64,000 nt of DNA from Histoplasma ohiense. Its lineage: Eukaryota > Ascomycota > Eurotiomycetes > Onygenales > Ajellomycetaceae. The position numbers and the translations under genes were made by a program. Position 1 is the stretch's first letter, and every line of letters starts with the position of its first letter. The notes beneath the pieces were generated by a model. That model did not search any database. It saw nothing but the letters and a program-made list of their open reading frames with translations, and was not told the DNA's origin. Below, one piece after another: positions 49,587 to 60,410 of this stretch. Where the stretch lies: the NCBI GenBank assembly GCA_017607445.1, contig JAEVHH010000006.1:992001-1056000 (forward strand), given 5' to 3'.

Positions 49587-50489
49587 CCGGGATCCATGAC
49601 GTCGCTACGCTGTCATCGAACTCTCCGCACCGTACCGTACCGCACCGCACCGCACCGCACCGCGCCCTGCCATCCATCCATCCACCCATCCACCCGTCCA
49701 CCCGTCCACCCGTCCCATGCAGCACTGTAGATTTCAATTCCATTTGTATATAGCAGAATTTAGCCCGCGGGCCCTAGGCTTTGCTAGGCTGAGCTGTGCT
49801 GAGGTTCTTCTATGGTGGTAGGTATATTTCATGGGAACTGGGAACTGAAAACCGAAGAGAGAAGAAGAGGTTGCGTTGGTTTGCTTATTCAGCGCTTACT
49901 GGCGGTTGTTGGTGTGTGGTGTCTTGCCTATTTCGTCGGTCTCTCTCAGGCTATCGAAGTAACAACATATAACTCCGCAGTTAAGCAATATATATACCAG
50001 CCATAGTAGTAGTGAAGTGAATATTGAAGAGAACAAACGCCGCAGAAGATAACAGGGATTAAAATAAAGTAATACGTAAACAGTGATTATTAAATAACAT
50101 AGTTATTAAAAAAAAAAAAAAAATTAAACACATGAAGAAAAGAAGAAAATGAAAAAGAGAAAGAAAAGAGAAAAAGAAAAATTTTATTTACGGCGGGCAT
50201 GTTGGCTGGTTGGTTGGTTGATCTGGATTTTTTTCTTTTGGCAACATTTTTTTTGTTTTCCCCCAGGGGGAGAAAGGGTTGAGCTGGTTTGACCAGGTCT
50301 GGCTATACATTGTCTTTTGCTTCTTCCTCTCTCCCCTTTTCATTCCCCCGTCTAAATTATTCCCCTTCTATATCTTGCGTTTCCAAGTTCGGGGGGCCAC
50401 CAGCATCCATCTTTCTTGTCCCTGCATATTCAAAATTGCCTCCACACGGATACAAGCTGGGCAGAGACACACAGAGAAAGAGATGGAGT

Positions 50490-50531
<42 letters not shown>

Positions 50532-50808
50532 CCAGCTGATTGACCAAACCCAACCCCCCAACCAAGATGTATGTGTATGGTTTGGAAAAGAAAATAGAAA
50601 AGGAAAGAAAAGTGAAAGACAAAAAAAAAAAAAAAAGTATGAACAGGAAACAAAAGAAAACCACAAAAAAAAATACAAAGATTATCAAATCCTCCCCTCC
50701 AATCCTCCTTTTATTTTTAAGTGCGGGATGATGGTATTTATTTATTTGGCATGTTTTTGGTTGGTGTCTTTGTACTTCTGGATGGAATGGGTTGGTTGGA
50801 TGCGCGGA
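49182..50808. other. spacer between the trehalose synthase gene and PMA1
   Basis: No gene seen. Contains GA/TA dinucleotide tracts (49207-49260), a TA tract at 49399-49427, a CCTCTT/CCTCCT run near 49557-49587, a CCGTACCGCACCG repeat at about 49630-49665 and a (CCATCCAC)-like repeat at 49673-49710. A runs are near 50107-50123 and a (GA)n near 50491-50525. The right end is the PMA1 3' UTR. Confidence 0.55.
50491..50525 (+). repeat. (GA)n microsatellite
   Basis: About 34 bases of uninterrupted GA dinucleotides, about 285 bases past the PMA1 stop. Confidence 0.9.
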
Positions 50809-53337
50809 TCATGAGCTCTTCTCGTGTTGTGTGGAGACTCGTTGGAGTGAAACAACTGTAAAGTACGGAGTGGACTTTGGTTAGAATGAAGCCATTTACG
50901 TATATATGTAATAGTTATCTGAAACGTTGAAAGCCAAATTGAAATCAGGAGAGATAGATAGATATGCTTACCGAAATCCTCCAATGATCTCTGTTTCTGA
51001 TTCTTCTTCGGACTCTTCCCATGCATCATGTTGTCAAAGCCCGCCGAGCCTTGGAGCAGATAATACAGTCCACCAAGGACGCAGAAGCAGCCAAACGAGA
51101 AAACCCAAATGCGAACCACGGCGACGATGGACGTCTGCCCACCCACGAACCAACCGAAGATCGTGAACAAGGTGGCGATGATGTCGACGAGCAGGATGGC
51201 ACCGGACAGTTGCCACGACGGGATCGAGGACCAAAAGGGCCCGTTCGCGCGGGTGATGAAGATGAGCCAGTTCTCGGTCAGGGAGATTTCGAGGAAGAGG
51301 ACCGGGTCGCGTCGACCGAAGTTCTGGACGATACCGCCGTTCTCGGAACCGACGAGCATGGTTGTGAGGGTGATCCAGGTGCCGACGGCGAGGACGATGC
51401 CGAGGAGGACGGACATTCCCCATAGCTTGGGCAGGTTCCACTTGACGGGCGTCTTGGAGAAAGGGGCGTTGTCGTAGGCGATGGCGAGGGTGGCGATATC
51501 AGCGAAGATGGCGATGAAGACGACAAGCTGGAGGTTGAGGGATGTGTTGAGAATGGCGATCCAGAGACCCAGGAAGATTTCCAAGTGGAGAGACAGGGCA
51601 ATACGGTAGACGACGTAGGCGTACATGCGGTGGAAGATCTGACGGGAGGTCTTGAGCGCGTCGATGATGGCAGAGAGACCGGGGGCGAGGAAGACGATGT
51701 CGGCGGCGGAGCGGGCCGCGTCGGAGGCACCCTCGACGGCGATACCGGTGTCGGCCTTCTTGAGGGATGGGGCGTCGTTGACACCGTCACCCGTCATGGC
51801 GACGAGGTAACCACGCTGTTGCAGGATCTCGACGACGTTGTACTTGTGCTGGGGGAAAACCTCCGCGAAACCATCGGCGGCCTCAACGAAATCGTACACC
51901 TCCGAGCCAGGCATGGTTCCGCCGCCGCCGAGACCAAGACGCTCAGCGTTGTAAACATTGGTTCCGAGACCGAGCTGGCGAGAAGTTTCACGGGCGATAC
52001 CGACCGCGTCACCGGTCAACATCTTGATGGACAAACCGAGCGTCTTAGCCTCATTGATGGTCTTGGCGGTGTCGTGGCGGGGAGGATCGGAGCAGGGCAT
52101 GATTCCAAGGATTTCCCAGGAACCCTCACCGCGCTTGCGGGCAACACCGAGAGAGCGGAAACCACGGGTTGCGAACTCGGCGACTTTGTTCTTGTAGGCG
52201 CTATCGACTTCGTCGGGGATGGGGTGGTCTTCCTCGACGGTCTTGAGGACGAAGAGGGGGGCACCTTTGACGCAGGTAATGCGCTCGCCCTGGGGGGACA
52301 GCACGACGGCGCTGACCTTCTTGGAGACGGGGTCGAAGGGATGGAACTCGAGGACCTTGTACTGAGTGAGGACGGACTTGGCGCGGGGGTAGTAGCGGAG
52401 AGACTTCAAGAACGCCTTGTCGATGGCATCGATACCCTTCTTCTTGCGGGAGGCAGCCAGACAGGCGGTCAGCATCAGATCCTCGGGGTCAACGCCAGAA
52501 ACGCAGTACGGCTCGGCGAGGGAGAGCTTGTTCTTTGTCAAAGTACCGGTCTTGTCGGAGCAGAGGATCTCCACACCGGCAAGGGACTCGATGGCGGACA
52601 GTTTCTGGACAATGGCCTTCTTCTTGGCCAGGTAGGCGGCGCCGACAGCCATGGTGGTGGTCACGACCGCGGGGAGACCGACGGGAACACCGATGATGGT
52701 GATGGCCAGGGTGAACTCGAGAATGGTGACAATGGAGTTGGAACGGTAGAAGGAGGAAACCCAGACGACCAGCAGAGTGAGGATGACAAGGATGAGCAAA
52801 ACAGTGCCAATGCCGTTGAGCACCTCAGTGAAATGGCCAGTGCCGGCGGAGGCGGCGTTGACAAGAGCGGCGGCACGGCCGACGAAGGTGTTGTCTCCGG
52901 TGGCGGTGATGACCATGAAGGCCTCACCACGCTTGACGGCAGAGGACGCATAGCAGGTATCACCCTTGTGCTTGTCGACGGCCAGCGACTCACCGGTGAT
53001 GGCAGACTGATCGACTTGCAGGAAGGCCTCTTCGGTGACGATGCGGCCGTCAGCGGGGATGATGGTGCCCTCCTCGACCTGGAGGATATCGCCGGGCACG
53101 ACCTCGGGGGCCTCGACCTCAGTCAGACGGCCATTGCGGAGCACGACCGCCTTGAGCGCGAGGGTTTTCTTCAATTCGTCGACGATGGAGCCAGCCTGGA
53201 ATTCCTGGACGAACCCGACACAGGCGTTGAGCAGGAGAAGCGCGCAGATGACACCAAAATCGACCCAGTCCTCGAGACCGGCGGCAAGAATGGCGGCGGC
53301 CTTTTTATTTTCAATCAATTAGGTTTATATGCCAATA

Positions 53338-53395
<58 letters not shown>

Positions 53396-53790
53396 ATAGG
53401 AGAATCGCCACTCACCTCCATGACGAACTGGATGGGCCCCACGAAGTAGCTGAGGAACTTCAAGACCAGGTTTTCCTTCTCCTCCTTCATCTGGTTGAGG
53501 CCGTACTTCTTGCGGCGGGCGACGACTTCGGCATCGGTCAGACCGTGGCGCGTGTCGGTGGTGAGCAGCTCGTCGGGCACGGGGCGGGCACCGCCAGGCT
53601 CGCCGTCTTCGTCGTCCTCAATGTCGATGTGGCCATCCTGGGACTCGAGCTCCTCGATGAGGGCGTCCATGTCCTCGTCCTCATCCTCCTCCTCGGGGAG
53701 CGGCGGCTTCTTCTCCTCGTGGGCGACCTCGGGGGTCTTCTTCTCGAAGTGGGCGGCGGAGGCGGCGCCCGAAGCAGCGGAGTGTGCCAT
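50809..53790 (-). CDS. PMA1: plasma membrane H+-transporting P-type ATPase
   Basis: Three exons, 53790-53416, 53300-50972 and 50855-50809, encode about 916 residues (yeast Pma1 has 918). This P3A pump uses ATP to export protons and energises nutrient uptake across the plasma membrane. Seen: an acidic N-terminus, TGES in the actuator domain, the phosphorylation motif CSDKTGTLT with Asp at about residue 374, [20 protein letters not shown] and [20 protein letters not shown] in the P domain, and hydrophobic helices for ten membrane segments. The last 47-base exon supplies the regulatory tail [14 protein letters not shown], which carries the Ser-Thr pair phosphorylated in yeast on glucose activation. 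Intron 1 holds a CA/TA microsatellite and ends AAAAAG; its boundary is set by conservation (FVME then [16 protein letters not shown]). Intron 2 (116 bases, GTAAGC...TACAG) lacks a stop in frame, so a retained transcript would encode a different tail. Confidence 0.96.
53338..53390 (+). repeat. (CA)n(TA)n microsatellite in PMA1 intron 1
   Basis: About 21 bases of CA followed by about 32 bases of TA fill much of the 115-base first intron of PMA1. Length changes here would alter intron size in a highly expressed gene. Confidence 0.9.
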
Positions 53791-56700
53791 TATTCTGCTG
53801 CTCTGGGTGATATTTGCTGGATGATGGGTGTATTTGAAGATATGATATCAATCAACAGGGCAACCGAATCGAGTGGATTTCCGACCTATTTCAGTCTCTT
53901 CTGGAACAAACGGCGAGCATGGAGCAGCAGTATTTCCTTCTTCTTCTTCTTCTGCTACTGTTTTGAGGGTAGGGAGGGGGATTGTGGGGGGGGTGGTAAT
54001 TGACTGGAACGGTCCTCCGAAAACAGATGGCGGAGAGGAGAGGGGAGAGGGGAGAGAGGGGAGAGAGAGGAGGGAGAGGAGGGAGAATTGAGATGAAGAT
54101 GAGGGTGGGAGAGAGAAGAAGAGGATGAAGAGAAGAGGATGAGGAAGAGAAGATGAGACGACGACGACGACGACGAAAAAGAAACCAGCAGAAGCGAGGA
54201 AAACGGATTGTCGGGGCAGAGGAGAAGAGCGGAGGCGAGCGAATATAAGAGGAGAGGGAAGGGGAAAATTACAGCAGGGAAAGAGGGAAAACAGCGAGAA
54301 AACAGAGAAAATACACAAATACAATACAGGGCCCCACGGCTGCAGACCCAGTTTGATTGTATGCGCAATTTTCCAGGTGGCAGCAGCCAATACCGTGACA
54401 GTACCGGTATCGCTCTCGGTACCGGTCCCAGCGCGCTGGCCCAGTGACCACCGTTTATCCGCGCGCTGCTGACAACCACCGCGCTTGGCGGCGTGCCATT
54501 GGCCAGCGGCGGGCCGTCGGCATAGCAAGGACAGTACATGACAGTACAATACGGTACGATATACAATGGTACATCGTACGAGGGATTTTTCTGCTCTCTG
54601 CTGCTGACACATCCACATCTCACATCTCACATCTCCACAATCCGCACATCCACGGCACAAGGGGGTTCTGGTTTCTTATTTGTTTTTTGCTTCTTCTTTT
54701 CTTCTTTTCTTCTTCCTCGAGCTAGGGAGCTGTGGACAGTATCTCCCCTGCCGAGGCACGTGCGCAACCACTCACAAAGCATAACCTTGTTGGTTCCGTT
54801 CCCCAGATGCGGGCTGTCCATGGTCCATGTATGTCCATGTACATTCTGTACATACTGTACATACTACTATACTCTATCCTCGTCCTCTCAAAGGACCCTG
54901 AGATCGGGCAAGGGTTCGCTGCCTCCACTTCCCTTCTCTTCCCTGAGATCGGAGAGAAGCTTCTCTGGTGGTGGCTCGCTGAACACACCTACTCCCTACG
55001 ACTCGGTCTGGGTGGGGACCCACGCGTCCGTGCGGACCTTGATGTTGTTGTTGTTGTTGTTGTTGCTATTGTTGTTGTTGCTATCCATGGCAGAGATACA
55101 CCCTGCACTGGTGTTGTTTATTTGTTGTCTCTGTGTGTGTGTTTACATCGCCCGCAGTATCCGTCACAACAGATATATCAATATATATTTACATCCAAGT
55201 CCCCGTCTGTAATCCAGCAAACGGCCGATGGCCGATAAGTAGAAACCATCCCATACCTATGTTATTTATAGCCCTATCCATCGCCCGCCGCCACTGGTCT
55301 CTCTGTCTGGGCTCTCTGTCTGGGCTCTGGGCTGGTGGCGATGGCGATGGCGATGGCGGGGCTATATGTTTGTTATATGTGGGTTGTACCAGAGTGACTG
55401 ACTACTAGCTGCTGCTGGCTACTGATTCCTCTCCCTCTCTATTCTCTCCGCGCGCGCGCACGGGAGAAGGAGGAATGATTCCAAATCCTTCCTCCCGGTG
55501 GAAAATGGCTCAGAGGCCATCCATCCGGCAACCCCGTCGCGTGATTCGTATGCTGCATCTGTATCTGTATCTGTATCTGTATCTATATCTATATCTATAT
55601 CTGTATCTATATCTATATCTATATCTATATCTGTAAATGCGCCGAGCAGCGCGAATCGTACAGAGTAGTTATCATGGGATCGATCCTGGAGTGGAGCTGA
55701 GTGGGAATGTTTGGATGCAGAAAGTGGCTCTGAGCCTAGCTCCACGTGGTCAATCCCATCAAGCCATCAACGATTATCCTGCCTGCCGGGGAAAAAAGAA
55801 AAAAAAGAAAAAAGAAAAAAAAAAAAAGAAAAAAAAAACCCGTTGATTCTTCTTCGGGAGCGTATACAAGAGCAAGAGCAAGACGCGGGCTCAGAAGGCC
55901 ACGAAAGCGAAACGCAGTGGGGAATAAACACCGCCATCCCGCCAGCTGTGCGGTTGTACGGAGTAAAGTCCTCCTCCTCCTCCTCCTCCTCCTCCTCGTT
56001 ACCTCACACCGCACAGCAACGAACAAACCCCAATCCCCCTCTTTTTCTCCAGGGCGCAGGAGACGCGGCTTCTTGGCCGCCCGCTGCGCCCCGGCCGATC
56101 CACCGCATCATCCGGGTACAGCAGCAGGTTACGCTGCGTGGCCGACATCACGGGTCTATCGCCTTGGCTCGTCCGTTTCCATTTTTACTTCTCATGCACT
56201 CCGGGGATAGGGTAGAGGGGAGGAGGAGGAATAGAAGGAGGGTGTAGCTTCACGGGTTGTCTCTCTGTAATCTACAGAGTACTGTACGGAGTACATCCGG
56301 ACGGGATAGCCATTTCATCACCAGATACGGAGTAGATAATACATCTGTGGAGAAACAGAAGGACAACGACAAGAAAAATACCAATCAATGATCGGCTGCT
56401 AGTGCCGACGATCGACACTTGCGCTGCATCGCTGGCCAATTGCAGTATGGCATCGTCATCATCGTCATCATCATACAGCATGTAAAGGAGAGAGGGAATG
56501 TATGCCTGCATGTCGAACCACACCACGGCCCTATCCAACGGCGGCCAGGGGCAGGTCCCCGGCTTGCCAAGCAGCGGATATTGGAATGGCTTTCCTCCGC
56601 GTGTGCGACGGTGTATCGCTACAGCCGTACAGCCGTATTGGATACGCCATACGCCATACGGGTACATACCGTACCGTCAGTACATCCTACATAGTTCCAG

Positions 56701-56998
56701 CTGGCAGTGGATATATCTATATATCTATATCTATATATATATATATATACTACTACTACTGGTGGGTGTGCGTATGTGATCCATGATCCATCCCTCCAAC
56801 GAGATGCAACGAAAGTAAGTACTGCACATGTACAGTACATACATCCCTACATTCGATCCCGGACTGTTGGAAGCAAGCTTGGCGTGGGCGGCTCGGATCC
56901 TGCGAAAGGAAGAACACTGGCGATTTGCTTCGATGGCGAACCAACCAGGAAGCTTCACTCTATATAATATATACCTCAGAAGAAACCCATCATGAGCC
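53791..56998. promoter_or_regulatory. divergent promoter region between PMA1 and the DUF7730-like gene
   Basis: About 3.2 kb with no supported gene. The plus strand at about 54020-54180 is almost pure purine with GAGAGG runs, so the PMA1 sense strand has a long pyrimidine tract, a hallmark of highly expressed fungal genes just upstream of the transcription start. Further out are a GTTGTT run (55036-55081), a TATCTG/TATCTA hexamer array (55556-55632), A-rich tracts (55791-55839), a CTC triplet run (55971-55997) and three TACGGAGTA copies (55957, 56285, 56326). A TATATAA at 56961-56967 lies about 33 bases before the DUF7730-like start. A GTAC cluster is near 54835-54868. Confidence 0.45.
55556..55632 (+). 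repeat. TATCTG/TATCTA hexamer array
   Basis: About twelve tandem hexamers alternating between two close variants (CTGTAT and CTATAT), giving blocks of each variant. The block pattern points to recent unequal exchange or slippage. Confidence 0.88.
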
Positions 56999-58807
56999 AT
57001 GGATGTTGACGCCGTGCTGCGTGCTCTGAAGGCCGTCTCCCTCTCCGTCGTCACCTGTCTTCTCCTGCCCCTCTACCCCTGCTTCATCGTCAAGTTCGCG
57101 GCCGAGAAGGCTGCCGACGAGCGCAGGGCGGAGGGGCTCATGCAGCCCATCGTTGGCCTGACGCTGGCAGAGAGCGAGGGCACAGACCGAAAAGGGGGGG
57201 GGGGAGGCAGAAGAAGAAGAAGAAGAAGAAGAAGAAGAAAAAGAAGAAGGCTTTCCATCACCCCCTCCATTCTCGAGGAAGGCCACTCCGGCCACGGCCA
57301 TGCGGAGAGGAGCAGCCGTCCCTCAAGCGGCCACAGCAAGGACAGGTTCCTGTCGTCCAGGCTGCCGGTTCCCAGATATCTTCACGCTCCGTCGTTCTCC
57401 CTATCGCTTCCATTCCCACTGCCGTTCGCCGCCAAATCCAAATCTCCATCTACACCCACATCTACATCTACATCTACATCTACATCTACACCCACATCTA
57501 CACCCACATCCGTCAACACGCTCCCCCTCAAAAACCAGCACCAGTCCCCTTTCTTCGCGCGGCTGCCGCTCGAGATCCGCCTGGCCATATACCACCACGC
57601 CCTCGCTTGCCACCGCGTCCACCTCGTCCGAGTGCCCGGCAAAGTGGCCAGTTGCGCGTGTCCCGAGGGCGTCGAGGCGGGGTTCTCCTGCTTCGTGGGC
57701 GGGAGGGCCGACTATGCGTGTCTGGCTGCCAGTTTCCGTCGGCCGGTGGTGGCCTATGGCCCCGGGCCGTCGTCGGGGGCTGTCCCGTATGAGCTGGAGG
57801 CGGCGCCCGTGGTGTTCGCGGACGGCGCGACGAGGGGCATCGTGGGCGCTCTGGATTTGTTGAGTGTTTGTCGGCGAGTGTATGTATAGTCTTTCTTTCT
57901 TTTCTTTCTTTTCTATCTTTTCTTTCTTCTCTATCTTTTCTTTCTTTTCTTTCTTTTCTTTCTTTTCTTTCTTTTCTTTCTTTTCTTCTCTTCTTCTTGC
58001 CATGTGCTGTGATATATACATATACTATCCCACTCGGAGAGCCTTTCTACCAGGTTACAATGCAGTACTAACACTCAAGTAACAAAACCACAACACAACA
58101 CAACAAAACAGCTACACCGAGGCAATCACCGTGCTATACAGGCACCTCACGTTCCAGATGGACCTCATAACCCTGCTCGCCCTCTCCATCTCCATCCCAA
58201 CCCACCACCTGCGGGCGATCACGAAGCTCGAGATCAGCGGGCCCCCGCTCAACTACATAGACTCCTGCTACCACCTCCAGTACCTGCCCTCCTTCCGCCG
58301 CATCCGCCGGCCGTCCTCCACCAACTCTTCCTCCTCTTCCTCCGCTTCCTCGTCCTCTTCCAACCCCCCATCCCCTTCCCATTCTCCCTCCCATTCTCCC
58401 TCCCATTCTCCCTCCCTCACAACCCCACAACCCGCCCTCTACAAAATCAACCGCAAGCTCACCTCCTTCACCCGCTACCGCGCCGGGGACATCCCGATCT
58501 ACACGCCCCGCCCCCCCACGGCCTGGGGCGAGGCCTGCACGCGCCTCCTCCCGCGCCTGCCGGCCCTGCGCGAGCTGCGCGTCTCGCTCAAACGCCCCAC
58601 CCTGTCAGAGCAGGGACCGCCCCTCGGCCCGCGCTGCATGTCGCGCGCCGCCGAGCGGTTCCTGCTCCGGCCCCTCGCGGACGGCTGCGGACAGCTGCTG
58701 CGCCTGCGCCTGCGCGTCTTTGAGGTGCGGGTCGATTGGGCGGAGGGCCTGGAGGGGCATGGCTGGGCGGAGAAGGGGGCGTGGCCGGTGGTGCGCGGGC
58801 GGCGGTT

Positions 58808-58838
<31 letters not shown>

Positions 58839-59129
58839 GGTGAGGGTGAGGATGAGGATGAGGGGGAGGAGGAGGAGGCAGAGGTGGAGATGGTGGATAT
58901 GTGGAGGCCCAGCGCGTTTCTGTTGGAGAGGGGCAGCCGGGCGGAGCTGCTGGCGAGGGAGGGGTGGGAGCCGTGGACGAACGAGCGGTGGGAGTCGTAT
59001 TTGGTGGAGACGAAGGCGGGGGGGGGGGCGGGGGAGGGCGAGGACAGTGTAGGTGCAGGTGCAGGTGCAGATGGAACAGAGAGACTATGGCAGAACGCGC
59101 CGTTTACAGTGATCCGGTCGTGGCGATGA
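56999..59129 (+). CDS. DUF7730-like fungal protein
   Basis: Two exons, 56999-57879 and 58112-59129, give about 632 residues. The intron starts GTATGT and the splice restores CRRVYTEAITVLYRHLTF, which with FFARLPLEIRLAIYHHALAC (from about residue 184) is the pattern of fungal DUF7730 proteins (LPxEIRxxIY ... CRxIYxEAxxxLY). Function is unknown; the family is expanded in filamentous ascomycetes and its opening motif resembles an F-box-like helix. The N-terminus has a hydrophobic stretch (SLSVVTCLLLPLYPCFIVKF), a possible membrane anchor. Low-complexity inserts are many: poly-Arg/Lys coded by AGAAGA, a Ser-Thr-Pro run from ACATCT repeats, a Ser-rich stretch and an acidic run. A shadow of intron DNA (57883-57985) is a TTTCTTTC microsatellite. 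It is divergent from PMA1. Confidence 0.7.
57883..57986 (+). repeat. (TTTCT)n pyrimidine microsatellite in an intron
   Basis: About 100 bases of TTTCTTTC-type repeat, nearly all pyrimidine, inside the single intron of the DUF7730-like gene. It precedes the acceptor by over 120 bases and so is not the ordinary polypyrimidine tract. Confidence 0.88.
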
Positions 59130-59851
59130 GGGCGATGAGGGCGATGAAATGGGATGAAATGGGAGGGGATTGTTATCCCAATCCACATACCACATACTTT
59201 ATTCTTTTCCCCTTTCGCCCTCCGCTTCCTTTGACACGTCCAACGAAACCGGGCTTGGTGTTGTTGCCGGTGGAAGCACCCCGCGCTGCCTACATACATA
59301 GATATCTACATATCTACAAATCTAGATATGTCATCATCCTGTATTTGTCCAGCGTCCATGCCGCATGTATCCACATCCCGAATACGTCCACGGGTAAATA
59401 CTAGCGGCGTCCTGTCCTGTCACGGGGAGAAAAAATGAGAAAATGCCGCACCGGATGCGGCTAGCGGCACGGGCATGCTCGGGAAGACGGTCCACGGAGG
59501 AAGAAGAGACGAGATGAGACAAGCCCTTAACATATCCTGATCATGAATACGATATAAGACTCGTGGCTGGGCTGGGCTGGGCGAGGGGGGGGGGACAAAT
59601 CCCATCTCGCCGGCGGCGTAGGCACGTCAAACAATGGCTGGCCCATTCATTCTGCTTCACCATCTTCACCATCTGCCGTGCAAGACGGATTACATCACCG
59701 CTAGCTGCTGGTTACTAACTAGTTGGTTAGTTAGGGACTGGTTGGCTTACTACCCTGCTGCATCGCGCTTGCATCGGTGTATGCTTGCTGCTGTACGGAG
59801 TAGACGGGAATTCAGCGGTGCGCACAATATCGCATGTACAGTACACAATGA

Positions 59852-59852
59852 T

Positions 59853-59880
<28 letters not shown>
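59852..59880 (+). repeat. (CA)n microsatellite
   Basis: About 29 bases of CA dinucleotides followed by GTGTG, so the end is self-complementary. Confidence 0.9.
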
Positions 59881-59883
<3 letters not shown>

Positions 59884-60327
59884 TGCAGTGGTGGAGGCAG
59901 AGATGAAAAGGGTCCCTTGCCTGCCTTTCCAGACAGAGGGGGAGATAAGGTGTGTTCCATGGGGTATTTATTCTACTATGTTCTATGTTCTGTTCTGTTC
60001 TGTTCTGTTTTCTTTTCTTTTCTTTCATCTTTTCTGCAAACGCTGTATTATTATTATCCGGGAAGACAGGGCAGGGTGCGTGCGCATTGGGGGCGGTTGT
60101 GCGTGGCGGCTCGGCTGTGCGGCAGCGTTGGGCAGCCAGCTATGTGGGACGTACTGTACATACATGTACATGTACTGTACATGTACAGTACGTACTCCGT
60201 CCTCCGTAATGTAGGGATTGTGCGGTATGGATACAGCTGCTGGGATACTGGGATAGGATATTCGATATGGTGTCATGTCATGTCGCAGGACGGACACGGG
60301 GCTGGCTGGGGGAACTCTGCATGGCAG

Positions 60328-60410
60328 CTTGACCACAGCTTGACCACAGCTTGACCACAGCTAGACCACAGCTTCGCAGCTTCAACAGCTTCAACAGCTT
60401 CAACAGCTTC
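60328..60410 (+). repeat. two adjoining tandem arrays (11-mer and 9-mer)
   Basis: About four copies of an 11-base unit AGCTTGACCAC (the last with an AGCTAGACCAC variant) run directly into about four copies of a 9-base unit CTTCAACAG. Both units share an AGCTT core, so the second array may have grown from the first. Confidence 0.85.

Noticed and set aside
51585..53399. 604-codon open frame on the plus strand opposite PMA1
   Set aside because: It is the exact antisense of the large PMA1 exon and arises from the biased codon use of a highly expressed gene. The translation is Gly/Asp-rich with no family features.
54538..55238. Frames of 168 and 224 codons in the PMA1 upstream region
   Set aside because: They are built from triplet repeats (Leu and Val runs from GTT repeats) and have no conserved sequence.
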